Source of the DNA: Pseudorhodobacter sp.
Lineage (GTDB): Bacteria > Pseudomonadota > Alphaproteobacteria > Rhodobacterales > Rhodobacteraceae
DNA length: 13,999 nt
NCBI GenBank assembly: GCA_024641255.1
Contig: JAHEDL010000196.1
Coordinates: forward strand, 1 to 13,999
Direction: 5' to 3'
The notes below the pieces were generated by a model that saw nothing but the letters and a program-made list of their open reading frames with translations, was not told the origin of the DNA and ran no database searches. Of the stretch, positions 5,729 through 11,718 are shown piece by piece. Both the position numbers and the translations under genes were made by a program. Numbering within the stretch: the first letter of the stretch is position 1; each line of letters starts with the position of its first letter.

Positions 5729-6553
5729 TTAGTCGCGCAGCAATTCGTTGATCGAGGTTTTCGACCGCGTCTGCGCGTCGACCTTCTTCACGATCACCGC
5801 GCAATACAGGTTGATGCCGTTCTTGCTGGGCATAGACCCTGCAACCACAACCGACCCTGCCGGAACTTCGCCATACATCACCGCACCGGTTTCCCGATCA
5901 ACGATCTTGGTGGATTGGCCAATAAACACGCCCATCCCCAACACCGACCCTTCGCGGATGATGCAGCCTTCAACCACTTCCGACCGTGCGCCGATAAAGC
6001 AGTTGTCTTCAATGATCGTCGGGCCAGCCTGCATCGGCTCCAACACGCCGCCAATGCCAACGCCGCCCGAAAGGTGCACGTTTTTGCCGATCTGTGCGCA
6101 AGACCCCACCGTGGCCCAGCCATCCACCATCGACCCTTCGTCAACGAAGGCCCCGATGTTCACGAAAGACGGCATCAGCACCACGCCTTTGCCAATATAG
6201 GCCGACCGCCGCACGATAGACCCGGGAACCGCACGAAAGCCCGCCTTGCGCCAATCGGCTTCGGTCCAGCCCTGAAACTTCGACGGAACCTTGTCCCACC
6301 AGTTCGACCCGCCATTGCTGCCGGAAATTTCGTACATGTCGGTCAGACGGAACGACAGCAGCACCGCCTTCTTCGCCCATTGGTTCACGTGCCAATCCGC
6401 GCCGCGCTTTTCGGCCACGCGCAGGCTGCCACTGTCCAGCGCGGTCAACGTCGCCTCAATCGCGTCGCGGGCTTCACCCTTGGTTGCCGGGCTGATGCTA
6501 TCGCGCGCCTCCCAGGCGGCTTCGATCGCGGTTTCAAGGGCTGCGTTAGACAT
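5729..6553 (-). CDS. dapD: 2,3,4,5-tetrahydropyridine-2,6-dicarboxylate N-succinyltransferase
   Basis: Transfers succinyl from succinyl-CoA to tetrahydrodipicolinate in the succinylase branch of diaminopimelate/lysine synthesis; it provides the chain whose succinyl group DapE later removes. The protein has 274 residues, the same length as E. coli DapD. After a helical N-terminal region the left-handed beta-helix hexapeptide repeats are easy to see ([20 protein letters not shown], then VGIGGVLEP and [30 protein letters not shown]). ATG 6553 is chosen because GGGAG lies seven bases upstream; a TTG at 6559 is weaker. The gene ends at the 5661-5706 terminator. Its upstream region carries a full TTAA-N7-TTAAC box and a hairpin with T-run on the dapD strand. 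Confidence 0.96.
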   Translation of the reverse strand: MSNAALETAIEAAWEARDSISPATKGEARDAIEATLTALDSGSLRVAEKRGADWHVNQWAKKAVLLSFRLTDMYEISGSNGGSNWWDKVPSKFQGWTEADWRKAGFRAVPGSIVRRSAYIGKGVVLMPSFVNIGAFVDEGSMVDGWATVGSCAQIGKNVHLSGGVGIGGVLEPMQAGPTIIEDNCFIGARSEVVEGCIIREGSVLGMGVFIGQSTKIVDRETGAVMYGEVPAGSVVVAGSMPSKNGINLYCAVIVKKVDAQTRSKTSINELLRD

Positions 6554-6687
6554 GGCCAAACTCCCAATGGTTTTGCGGCTCTATACAAGTCCCCGGCCCA
6601 TCGCGCAATCAAGCCGTCATCCCGGCCTTGCCCGCGCGCAGCCCAAGGGGTCTTGGCGAATTTGGGCGCCCCCAAACACGTCAATGT

Positions 6688-6703
6688 GTTAAAATTCCGT
6701 TAA
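6688..6703 (-). promoter_or_regulatory. candidate CtrA binding site (TTAA-N7-TTAAC)
   Basis: Read on the minus strand the sequence is TTAACGGAATTTTAAC, an exact match to the full CtrA consensus TTAA-N7-TTAAC known from Caulobacter and used in Rhodobacterales. It stands 135 bases before the dapD start and also 135 bases before the LOG gene. Five bases downstream on the minus strand is TTGACG (6684-6679), a possible -35 element with ATTCGC 17 bases on. The site is AT-rich in an otherwise GC-rich region. Binding is inferred from the pattern alone. Confidence 0.45.
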
Positions 6704-6737
6704 ATTGGCCACCCCAAGCCTTTGAAACAAAACACAT

Positions 6738-6760
6738 AAAAAAGGTCCCGCGTTGGGACC
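6738..6760 (-). terminator. minus-strand hairpin with T-run in the dapD/LOG intergenic region
   Basis: GGTCCC (6744-6749) pairs with GGGACC (6755-6760) around a 5-nt loop. On the minus strand the stem is followed directly by TTTTTT (6743-6738), the form of an intrinsic terminator. There is no minus-strand gene just upstream of it: the nearest is the carbonic anhydrase gene ending at 7679, beyond the oppositely oriented LOG gene. It may stop antisense transcription, end a small RNA, or act as an attenuator in a dapD leader. Confidence 0.5.
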
Positions 6761-6765
6761 GTCGC

Positions 6766-6827
6766 AAACCCCACCCTTCCCAACCCGCAACAAACCCGCT
6801 ACCCCTAACCCAAACACCTAAAAACAA
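6766..6827 (+). promoter_or_regulatory. C-rich, G-poor leader before the LOG gene (rut-like)
   Basis: By hand count these 62 bases contain 30 C and only 2 G on the plus strand. Such a C-over-G stretch is the hallmark of Rho utilisation sites. It ends 11 bases before the GTG of the LOG gene, so it would lie in that gene's 5' leader. Rho-dependent control is possible; a simple unstructured leader is the other explanation. Confidence 0.35.
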
Positions 6828-6838
6828 GGCCGCCTTTC

Positions 6839-7660
6839 GTGAAAAACCCCGATCCCCGCCTCCACCCGTTTCGCGATTCCATTCAGGACGTGGCGGCGAC
6901 CCATCGGCTGCCCGACACCCCGCAAACCCGCGCGCCCGCCTACCGTCTGGCCTTCAACGACCCCGACTTCATGACGCGCGAAGAACTCCGCCCCGTCCGC
7001 CTGCAGCTTGAACTCCTCAAGCCGCAGATGATCATGGATGAACGCGGCATCGAATCCACCGTCGTCCTGTTCGGCGGCGCCCGCATCCCCGATCCGGTCA
7101 ACAAAGCCAGCGCGAAAACCCCGATGCTGGCAGATCTCAGCCGCTACTACGAAGAAGCCCGCCAATTCGCCCGCGCCATCACCGAACGCAGCCTGCAAAG
7201 CTATGGCCGCGAGTTGGTGATCTGCACCGGCGGCGGCCCTGGCGTGATGGAAGCCGGCAACCGCGGCGCCGCCGAAGCCGGCGGCCAATCCATCGGCCTC
7301 AACATCGTGCTGCCGCACGAACAGGCCCCGAACCAATACGTCACCCCGGACCTGTCGTTCAACTTCCACTACTTCGCGATCCGCAAGATGCACTTCCTGA
7401 TGCGCGCCCGCGCCATCTGCATCTTCCCCGGCGGCTTCGGCACGCTGGACGAGATGTTTGAAAGCATGACGCTTATTCAGACCGGCCGGATGAAACCCGT
7501 GCCATTCCTGCTGTTCGGCCGGGATTTCTGGGAAAAGCTGATCGACTGGAACATGCTGGCCGAAGCCGGAACGATTTCCGCCGACGACCTCAAGCTGTTC
7601 AAATTCGTCGAAACCGCCGAAGAGGCGTTGAACGCCATCGACACATGGGAAGCGCGGTAA
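6839..7660 (+). CDS. LOG-family protein (TIGR00730-type Rossmann-fold nucleotide hydrolase)
   Basis: A 273-residue protein of the LOG/lysine-decarboxylase-like family. Characterised members cleave nucleoside 5'-monophosphates (cytokinin riboside monophosphates or purine monophosphates) into base and ribose 5-phosphate. The phosphate-binding signatures are present: CTGGGPGVMEAGNRGA (residues 129-144) and the family hallmark PGGFGTLDE (197-205). VVLFGGARI (75-83) is the first Rossmann strand and loop. About 70 extra N-terminal residues precede the core, as in the longer bacterial forms. The start is a GTG at 6839, with only AAGG nine bases upstream; no other good start occurs before residue 45. 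The stop codon lies in the loop of a hairpin shared with the convergent carbonic anhydrase gene. Whether bacterial members of this size act on free nucleotides or make cytokinin-like bases cannot be said from sequence. Confidence 0.9.
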   Translation: MKNPDPRLHPFRDSIQDVAATHRLPDTPQTRAPAYRLAFNDPDFMTREELRPVRLQLELLKPQMIMDERGIESTVVLFGGARIPDPVNKASAKTPMLADLSRYYEEARQFARAITERSLQSYGRELVICTGGGPGVMEAGNRGAAEAGGQSIGLNIVLPHEQAPNQYVTPDLSFNFHYFAIRKMHFLMRARAICIFPGGFGTLDEMFESMTLIQTGRMKPVPFLLFGRDFWEKLIDWNMLAEAGTISADDLKLFKFVETAEEALNAIDTWEAR

Positions 7661-7672
7661 ACCCGCGCTTCC
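7648..7672. terminator. convergent hairpin between the LOG and carbonic anhydrase genes
   Basis: GGAAGCGCGG (7648-7657) and CCGCGCTTCC (7663-7672) make a perfect 10-bp stem with loop TAAAC. The TAA stop of the LOG gene (7658-7660) lies in the loop, and the stem ends six bases from the carbonic anhydrase stop. No T-run follows on either strand, so termination would need help from Rho, or the hairpin protects 3' ends. Confidence 0.5.
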
Positions 7673-7678
7673 GATCAA

Positions 7679-8323
7679 TCACACCGGAACAAAACCGCGC
7701 GCTGGGTCAAACTGCTCCAGCCCGCCTTCGCCCGTGTCTGTCCACAGCCCATGCAGCGTCAGTCGGTCATCTTCGACAGCGGCCTTCACAAACGGGAAGG
7801 TCATCAGGTTTTCCAACGAAACCAGCACCGCCTCACGCTCCAAAGCGGGCTGCTGCTCTGCCACCGGCAAGCCGGAAATGCGCTGATACCCCGGACGCAA
7901 GATGTCCATCCAGCGGCCAACAAAGCTGGTTTTCTCCAACAACTCGGGCGCGTTGCCGCAGCACATATCCAAGCAGCCCTTCACGCCACCGCAGTTGGAA
8001 TGCCCCAAAACCACAATATGCGCCACGCCAAGCGAGGTCACCGCAAACTCCACCGCCGCCGACGTGCCGTGATATTCGCCATCCGGGTTATAGGGCGGCA
8101 CAAGGTTTGCAATGTTGCGGTGAATAAAGAACTCACCCTCATCCGCCCCGAAAATCGATGTCACATGCACACGGCTGTCACAGCACGAAATCACCATCGC
8201 CCGCGGATGCTGACCGCTGGCAGCCAAGCGACGATACCAGGCTTTGTTGTCCTGATAGGTCGTCGCCTTCCAGCCTTGAAAGCGCTGGACCAGATAGGCG
8301 GGAAGTGTACGCACATGGTTCAT
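7679..8323 (-). CDS. beta-class carbonic anhydrase
   Basis: Interconverts CO2 and bicarbonate using a zinc ion. The 214-residue protein has the beta-class signature: C48-D49-S50-R51 (in ISCCDSRV), H108 and C111 (in VLGHSNCGGVKG). That gives the three protein zinc ligands and the Asp-Arg pair. DEGEFFIHRNIANLVPPY (residues 61-78) is the usual substrate-channel segment. No signal peptide is seen, so it is probably cytoplasmic. ATG 8323 is preferred because GAGG is nine bases upstream; the ATG at 8332 directly abuts that GAGG and leaves no spacing. The gene is divergent from the 8462 gene, with 138 bases between, and converges on the LOG gene. It may supply bicarbonate for carboxylation reactions; no carboxylase is in the window to support a specific role. 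Confidence 0.95.
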   Translation of the reverse strand: MNHVRTLPAYLVQRFQGWKATTYQDNKAWYRRLAASGQHPRAMVISCCDSRVHVTSIFGADEGEFFIHRNIANLVPPYNPDGEYHGTSAAVEFAVTSLGVAHIVVLGHSNCGGVKGCLDMCCGNAPELLEKTSFVGRWMDILRPGYQRISGLPVAEQQPALEREAVLVSLENLMTFPFVKAAVEDDRLTLHGLWTDTGEGGLEQFDPARGFVPV

Positions 8324-8461
8324 GGTCAACATCCTCTTGGTTTTATCGGCCTAGATATGCTGCAATCGCAGAAAATTCGAGAGGTTTCGTTCACGCCCCG
8401 CAACCTTTTCTTCAGCACGACAGCGCACAGTGGTTGTGGGTGTGTTGAAGGGTGCGTGTTT

Positions 8462-8845
8462 ATGGAAAATGTTTTTACGCTAAAACCGAAAGAGCGGGTT
8501 CGGCAGGATGCCGAGCCGATCGCCACAATCTATCGAAATCTGGGAACCACCTCTGCCGAACAGGTGGTCACGCGGGCCTTGGGCGAACTGGCGCTGACAA
8601 TGGCCGGGCTTGCGGCCCAAGTGCGCGCGCATGAAATGGGTGATCTGGTGAAGCAACTGCGCCGCCTGCAGCGCATGGCCGAAAATCTGGGCATGGTGTC
8701 GCTGGGCGTTGTCGCCGGCGATCTGCGCGTTTGCATTGATAAATCTGACGCCACCGGTTTTGCCGCCGTCTGGGCGCGGCTGTGCCGGATTGCCGAACGA
8801 TCGTTGGTCACTGACAAGGAATTGCTGGATCAGACCTTGGTGTAG
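8462..8845 (+). CDS. conserved hypothetical helical protein, 127 residues
   Basis: A 127-residue protein, almost entirely helical by eye, without membrane segments or signal peptide. It begins MENVFTLKPKERVRQDAEP, then has AEQVVTRALGELALTMAGLA, an amphipathic stretch (DLVKQLRRLQRMAENLGM, residues 61-78), and FAAVWARLCRIAERSL near the end. The helix pattern would suit a four-helix bundle such as an Hpt-like domain, but I do not see the conserved HxxKG phosphoacceptor motif. AAGGG lies about nine bases before the ATG. It is divergent from the carbonic anhydrase gene, and the leucyl aminopeptidase gene follows after 66 bases. I have an impression that this protein is conserved in Rhodobacteraceae, but cannot name a function. 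Confidence 0.72.
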   Translation: MENVFTLKPKERVRQDAEPIATIYRNLGTTSAEQVVTRALGELALTMAGLAAQVRAHEMGDLVKQLRRLQRMAENLGMVSLGVVAGDLRVCIDKSDATGFAAVWARLCRIAERSLVTDKELLDQTLV

Positions 8846-8858
8846 CCTGCGCAGGCAC

Positions 8859-8886
8859 TTGCGGGCGCGGATCAAAGCGCTAGGCT
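8859..8886 (+). promoter_or_regulatory. possible promoter of the aminopeptidase gene
   Basis: TTGCGG (8859-8864) and TAGGCT (8881-8886) are 16 bases apart and fit weak -35 and -10 elements. Transcription would begin near 8893, giving a leader of about 20 bases that contains the AAAGGA ribosome binding site. A 12-bp palindrome GCCTGCGCAGGC (8845-8856) lies just upstream and includes the last base of the preceding stop codon. Confidence 0.3.
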
Positions 8887-8911
8887 TTGGCCATGCCTGA
8901 AAGGATGCCCT

Positions 8912-10291
8912 ATGCCCCCGGTTTTCGCTGACCCCGCCGCCTCATCTCGCGCCCTGCATGTGGTTGATGCCGAAGGGTTCGAAGCCTTTCTTGCCTCCCA
9001 AAGCAACGAAGTGCGGGCATGGCTGACCGGCGCAGGCTTTGACGCCGCCTTGGGCGATCTGCGGCTCATCCCTGGCCCTTCCGGCGTCGCGGCTGCCGTC
9101 ATCGGCTATGGCACCGCCAAAACCCGTGCCCGCCAGCGGTTTTCGCTGGCAAAAGCCGCATCGCTGCCAGCAGGGGCGTGGCATCTGCACGGCAATTTGA
9201 CCCAAGCCCAGCGCGACGAAGCCGCCTTGGCGTGGCTTTTGGCGCAATACCGTTTTGATCGCTATCGCAGCCCCAAAACCAGCGAACCGGCCTTGCTGAA
9301 GGCCCCCGAAGGCTGCGACGCCAACCGTCTGTTGGCGATGGCAGCGGGCGAATTTCTAACCCGCGACCTGATCAACACACCCGCCGCCGACATGGGGCCA
9401 GACCAGTTAGAAGCAGCGTTTCTTGCGCTTGCGTCCCGCTTTGGCGCCGAAACCCGCATTGTGCGCGGTGACGATCTGCTGACCGAAAACTTTCCGATGA
9501 TTCATGCGGTGGGTCGCGCTTCGCCACGCGCCCCCCGCTTGCTGGATCTGCGCTGGGGCAACAGCGGCCCAAGGCTAACGCTGGTTGGCAAGGGCGTGTG
9601 TTTTGACACCGGCGGTCTGAACATCAAGCCGTCGAATGGCATGTTGCTGATGAAGAAAGACATGGGCGGCGCCGCCACGGTGATGGGGCTGGCGCAGATG
9701 ATCATGCAACTTGGCCTGCCGATCCGCCTGCGGGTTCTGGTTGCGGCGGTTGAAAACGTCATCTCGGGTAATGCCTTGAAACCGCGCGATATTCTAACGT
9801 CGCGCAAGGGGCTGACGGTCGAGGTGAATGATACCGACGCCGAAGGCCGCTTGGTGCTGGGCGATGCGCTGGCTCTGGCCTGCGAAGAAGAAACCGATGC
9901 GCTGATTTCAATGGCCACGCTGACCGGCGCTGCCCGCATTGCGGTTGGCCCCGATCTTGCACCCTATTACACCGATGATCCGGCGATGGCCGCCGCCTTG
10001 GAACAGGGCGCGCTTGCCGGGTTTGATCCGGTTTGGCGGTTGCCGTTCCACACGCCTTACGAACACATCATCGAACCCGGCATTGCCGATCTTGATAACG
10101 CCCCCGGTTGGGGGTTTGCCGGGTCTGTCACCGCCGCGCTGTTCTTGCGCCGCTTTGCCGACCACCCGCGTTATATGCACTTTGACATCTACGGCCACAG
10201 CCCGGCCGATGCGCCGGCGCGCCCGAAAGGCGGCGTTGGCCAAGGTGCGCGCGCCATTCTGGCGGCACTGCCCGAAATGCTGGGGCTGTAA
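8912..10291 (+). CDS. M17-family leucyl aminopeptidase
   Basis: A 459-residue cytosolic aminopeptidase that removes N-terminal residues from peptides with two metal ions. The M17 core is complete: K227 and D232 in GKGVCFDTGG, K239 in NIKPS, D250 in KKDMGG, and D309, E311 and R313 in DTDAEGRLVL. The signature reads DTDAEGRL instead of the usual NTDAEGRL; all metal ligands are kept. The N-terminal domain (about 1-150) is shorter and divergent from PepA, typical of the alphaproteobacterial second M17 type. ATG 8912 has AAAGGA about six bases upstream. The TAA is one base before the ATG of the NlpC/P60 gene, so the two are surely one operon. Such pairs suggest work on murein-derived peptides such as L-Ala-gamma-D-Glu-mDAP, which is inference. 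Confidence 0.93.
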   Translation: MPPVFADPAASSRALHVVDAEGFEAFLASQSNEVRAWLTGAGFDAALGDLRLIPGPSGVAAAVIGYGTAKTRARQRFSLAKAASLPAGAWHLHGNLTQAQRDEAALAWLLAQYRFDRYRSPKTSEPALLKAPEGCDANRLLAMAAGEFLTRDLINTPAADMGPDQLEAAFLALASRFGAETRIVRGDDLLTENFPMIHAVGRASPRAPRLLDLRWGNSGPRLTLVGKGVCFDTGGLNIKPSNGMLLMKKDMGGAATVMGLAQMIMQLGLPIRLRVLVAAVENVISGNALKPRDILTSRKGLTVEVNDTDAEGRLVLGDALALACEEETDALISMATLTGAARIAVGPDLAPYYTDDPAMAAALEQGALAGFDPVWRLPFHTPYEHIIEPGIADLDNAPGWGFAGSVTAALFLRRFADHPRYMHFDIYGHSPADAPARPKGGVGQGARAILAALPEMLGL

Positions 10292-10292
10292 C

Positions 10293-11111
10293 ATGGACCG
10301 CCGCTTAACCCCCGCAACCGCCCGCATCGCCCATATCTCGTTGCGCGGTCAACTGGACGCGCCCAGCTTTACCGAAGGCGATAAACGCCGCGTATCCATG
10401 CCGTTGGTTGACCTGCTGCGTCGCCCGAATGGCCCGCGCGACCGGCAGCTGTGGCTAGGTGAATCATTTACCGTGATTGATCACGAAGACGGATATGCCT
10501 TTGGTTTTGCCGGAAAAGATGGCTATTGCGGCTGGCTGCCGCACGCCGCGCTGTCAGATGGGCCAACGCCAACGCATTGGGTTGCCAGCCCCGGAACCCA
10601 CCTTTACGCCGAACCGCGTGTGCAGGCGAAAGAGCTTTCAGCCCTGCCGATGGGCGCCAAAGTTGCGGTTATAAGCCAAGGGCCGAAATTTACCGAAACC
10701 AGTCAGGGATTTGTTCCCACACCGCATTTGCGCACCTTGGGCGATCACCTTACCGATCCGGTCGCGGTGGCCGAAAGCTTGCTTGGCACGCCCTATCTGT
10801 GGGGCGGCAATTCTCGGGCTGGCATTGATTGTTCGGGTCTGGTGCAGGTTGCGCTGCACGCCTGTGGCATCAAAGCGCCGGGCGATTCTGATCTGCAAGA
10901 AAGCCTTGGCCACGAAATTTCGCCCGCCACGCCGAGACAGCGCGGTGATCTGCTGTTCTGGAAGGGCCATGTTGCTCTGGTGGTCGATGAAACCCGGCTT
11001 ATCCACGCCAATGGCCACAGCATGTCGGTTGCCTACGAACCGATCACCGCCTGTATCGACCGGATCCAACGCGCCGAAAACCTAGCCGTCAGCCATCGCC
11101 GCCGCCTGTAA
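10293..11111 (+). CDS. NlpC/P60-family endopeptidase with SH3-like domain (YkfC-like)
   Basis: A 272-residue cysteine peptidase. Residues about 25-150 contain SH3-like segments (LWLGESFTVIDHEDGYAFG, GYCGWLPHAAL, THLYAEPRVQAKELSALPMG). The catalytic NlpC/P60 domain covers about 152-265, with C180 in GIDCSGLVQ, H226 in WKGHVALV and H238 in LIHANGH as the probable Cys-His-His triad. PYLWGG (167-172) and RGDLLFW (217-223) are further family marks. Relatives such as YkfC cleave the gamma-D-glutamyl-diaminopimelate bond in murein peptides. No signal peptide is visible, so it probably works on imported or recycled peptides in the cytoplasm, together with the aminopeptidase encoded one base upstream. 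No terminator is seen after it; it converges on DUF2794 with 21 bases between. Confidence 0.9.
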   Translation: MDRRLTPATARIAHISLRGQLDAPSFTEGDKRRVSMPLVDLLRRPNGPRDRQLWLGESFTVIDHEDGYAFGFAGKDGYCGWLPHAALSDGPTPTHWVASPGTHLYAEPRVQAKELSALPMGAKVAVISQGPKFTETSQGFVPTPHLRTLGDHLTDPVAVAESLLGTPYLWGGNSRAGIDCSGLVQVALHACGIKAPGDSDLQESLGHEISPATPRQRGDLLFWKGHVALVVDETRLIHANGHSMSVAYEPITACIDRIQRAENLAVSHRRRL

Positions 11112-11132
11112 ACGCGGCGTCCGAAGGTTGGC

Positions 11133-11480
11133 CTAGTCGACGGGGCGGATCAGTTTTTGCTCTAGCACCCGCAGCACCTGCGCCAGATCATGCCCCCGGC
11201 GCAGAATAAATCCATCCATCCCGACCACGGCATACATGCCTTGCCGTCCGCGCAATTTTGGCCGCTTTTCAATACGATAGATCGGAAATTCGGCAGTGCG
11301 CCGAAACACTGAAAACACCGCGACCTCGCGCAGGAAAGACAGCCCGTAATCGCGCCATTCTCCGGCAGCGACCATTTGGCCATAAAGCCGCAAGATCGCC
11401 CCAAGTTCGTGGCGATCAAAAGTAACCTGATCTTGCAGGGGTTCGGGCGGCGGAAAAGGGGTCGGCGTTTGCACCGTCAT
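11133..11480 (-). CDS. DUF2794 protein
   Basis: A 115-residue protein that I recognise as DUF2794, a family found in alphaproteobacteria with unknown function. The family core is FDRHELGAILRLYGQMVAAG (residues 21-40), followed by EWRDYGLSFL, AVFSVFRRTAEFPIYRIEKR and a C-terminal ILRRGHDLAQVLRVLEQKL. The first 15 residues are proline- and threonine-rich. The protein appears soluble. There is no ribosome binding site before the ATG, and a good promoter places the start of transcription at or next to the ATG, so the mRNA may be leaderless. It is in tandem with the asparaginase gene (same strand), separated by a terminator and a structured element. Confidence 0.88.
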   Translation of the reverse strand: MTVQTPTPFPPPEPLQDQVTFDRHELGAILRLYGQMVAAGEWRDYGLSFLREVAVFSVFRRTAEFPIYRIEKRPKLRGRQGMYAVVGMDGFILRRGHDLAQVLRVLEQKLIRPVD

Positions 11481-11486
11481 GGCAAA

Positions 11487-11514
11487 ATCTTACGCCGCTT
11501 TTGCCTCAAATCAA
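11487..11514 (-). promoter_or_regulatory. promoter of DUF2794 giving a probable leaderless mRNA
   Basis: On the minus strand TTGATT (11514-11509) and TAAGAT (11492-11487) are 16 bases apart, close to sigma-70-type elements. Only six bases (TTTGCC) separate the -10 element from the ATG at 11480, so transcription should start at or within a base or two of the ATG. The lack of a ribosome binding site fits this. Confidence 0.55.
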
Positions 11515-11610
11515 GCCCCAAGCCCTGCCCGGTTTTTGCCGCGAAATCACCGCCAAAACATCGCAGCAGCTCCGCATCGCCGCCGCGATCAACCTCTAGA
11601 AAGAACGAGC

Positions 11611-11676
11611 TAACAGTGACCTAAACCGGCAAGGCGGGTCTTAGCCCCCACCCAGTCCGCCTTGTCGGCGCTGTTA
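11611..11676. ncRNA. nested inverted-repeat structure, candidate small RNA or structured element
   Basis: TAACAG (11611-11616) pairs with CTGTTA (11671-11676). Inside lies a 13-bp stem, 11626-11638 with 11656-11668, including two G-U pairs. The 17-nt loop is C-rich on the plus strand (contains GCCCCCACCC). Ten bases further is the 11687-11706 hairpin with a T-rich tail on both strands. Together they resemble a two-hairpin small RNA ending in a terminator on the plus strand. No convincing promoter is seen: TCTAGA at 11595-11600 is a -10 candidate without a -35. Strand and existence are uncertain. Confidence 0.35.
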
Positions 11677-11680
11677 CACC

Positions 11681-11713
11681 AAAAGGCCCCCGTCAAACGG
11701 CGGGGGTCTTTCT
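11681..11713. terminator. terminator after the asparaginase gene, possibly bidirectional
   Basis: CCCCCGTC (11687-11694) pairs with GGCGGGGG (11699-11706), 8 bp with one G-U pair on the plus strand and a 4-nt loop. On the minus strand the stem is followed by CCTTTTGG, about 12 bases after the asparaginase stop codon. On the plus strand it is followed by TCTTTCT. Both T-tracts are imperfect. Confidence 0.65.
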
Positions 11714-11718
11714 ACTTT

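Noticed and set aside
5666..6703. 345-codon plus-strand ORF antisense to dapD
   Set aside because: Composition is His/Arg/Ala-rich as in shadow frames, and dapD is unambiguous. The ORF also runs through the terminator hairpin.
6554..6838. Lysine riboswitch upstream of dapD
   Set aside because: The region is too short and shows only one small hairpin; none of the conserved lysine riboswitch core can be seen.
8324..8332. Upstream ATG (8332) as the carbonic anhydrase start
   Set aside because: The GAGG ribosome binding site directly abuts this ATG, leaving no spacing; ATG 8323 has a nine-base spacing.
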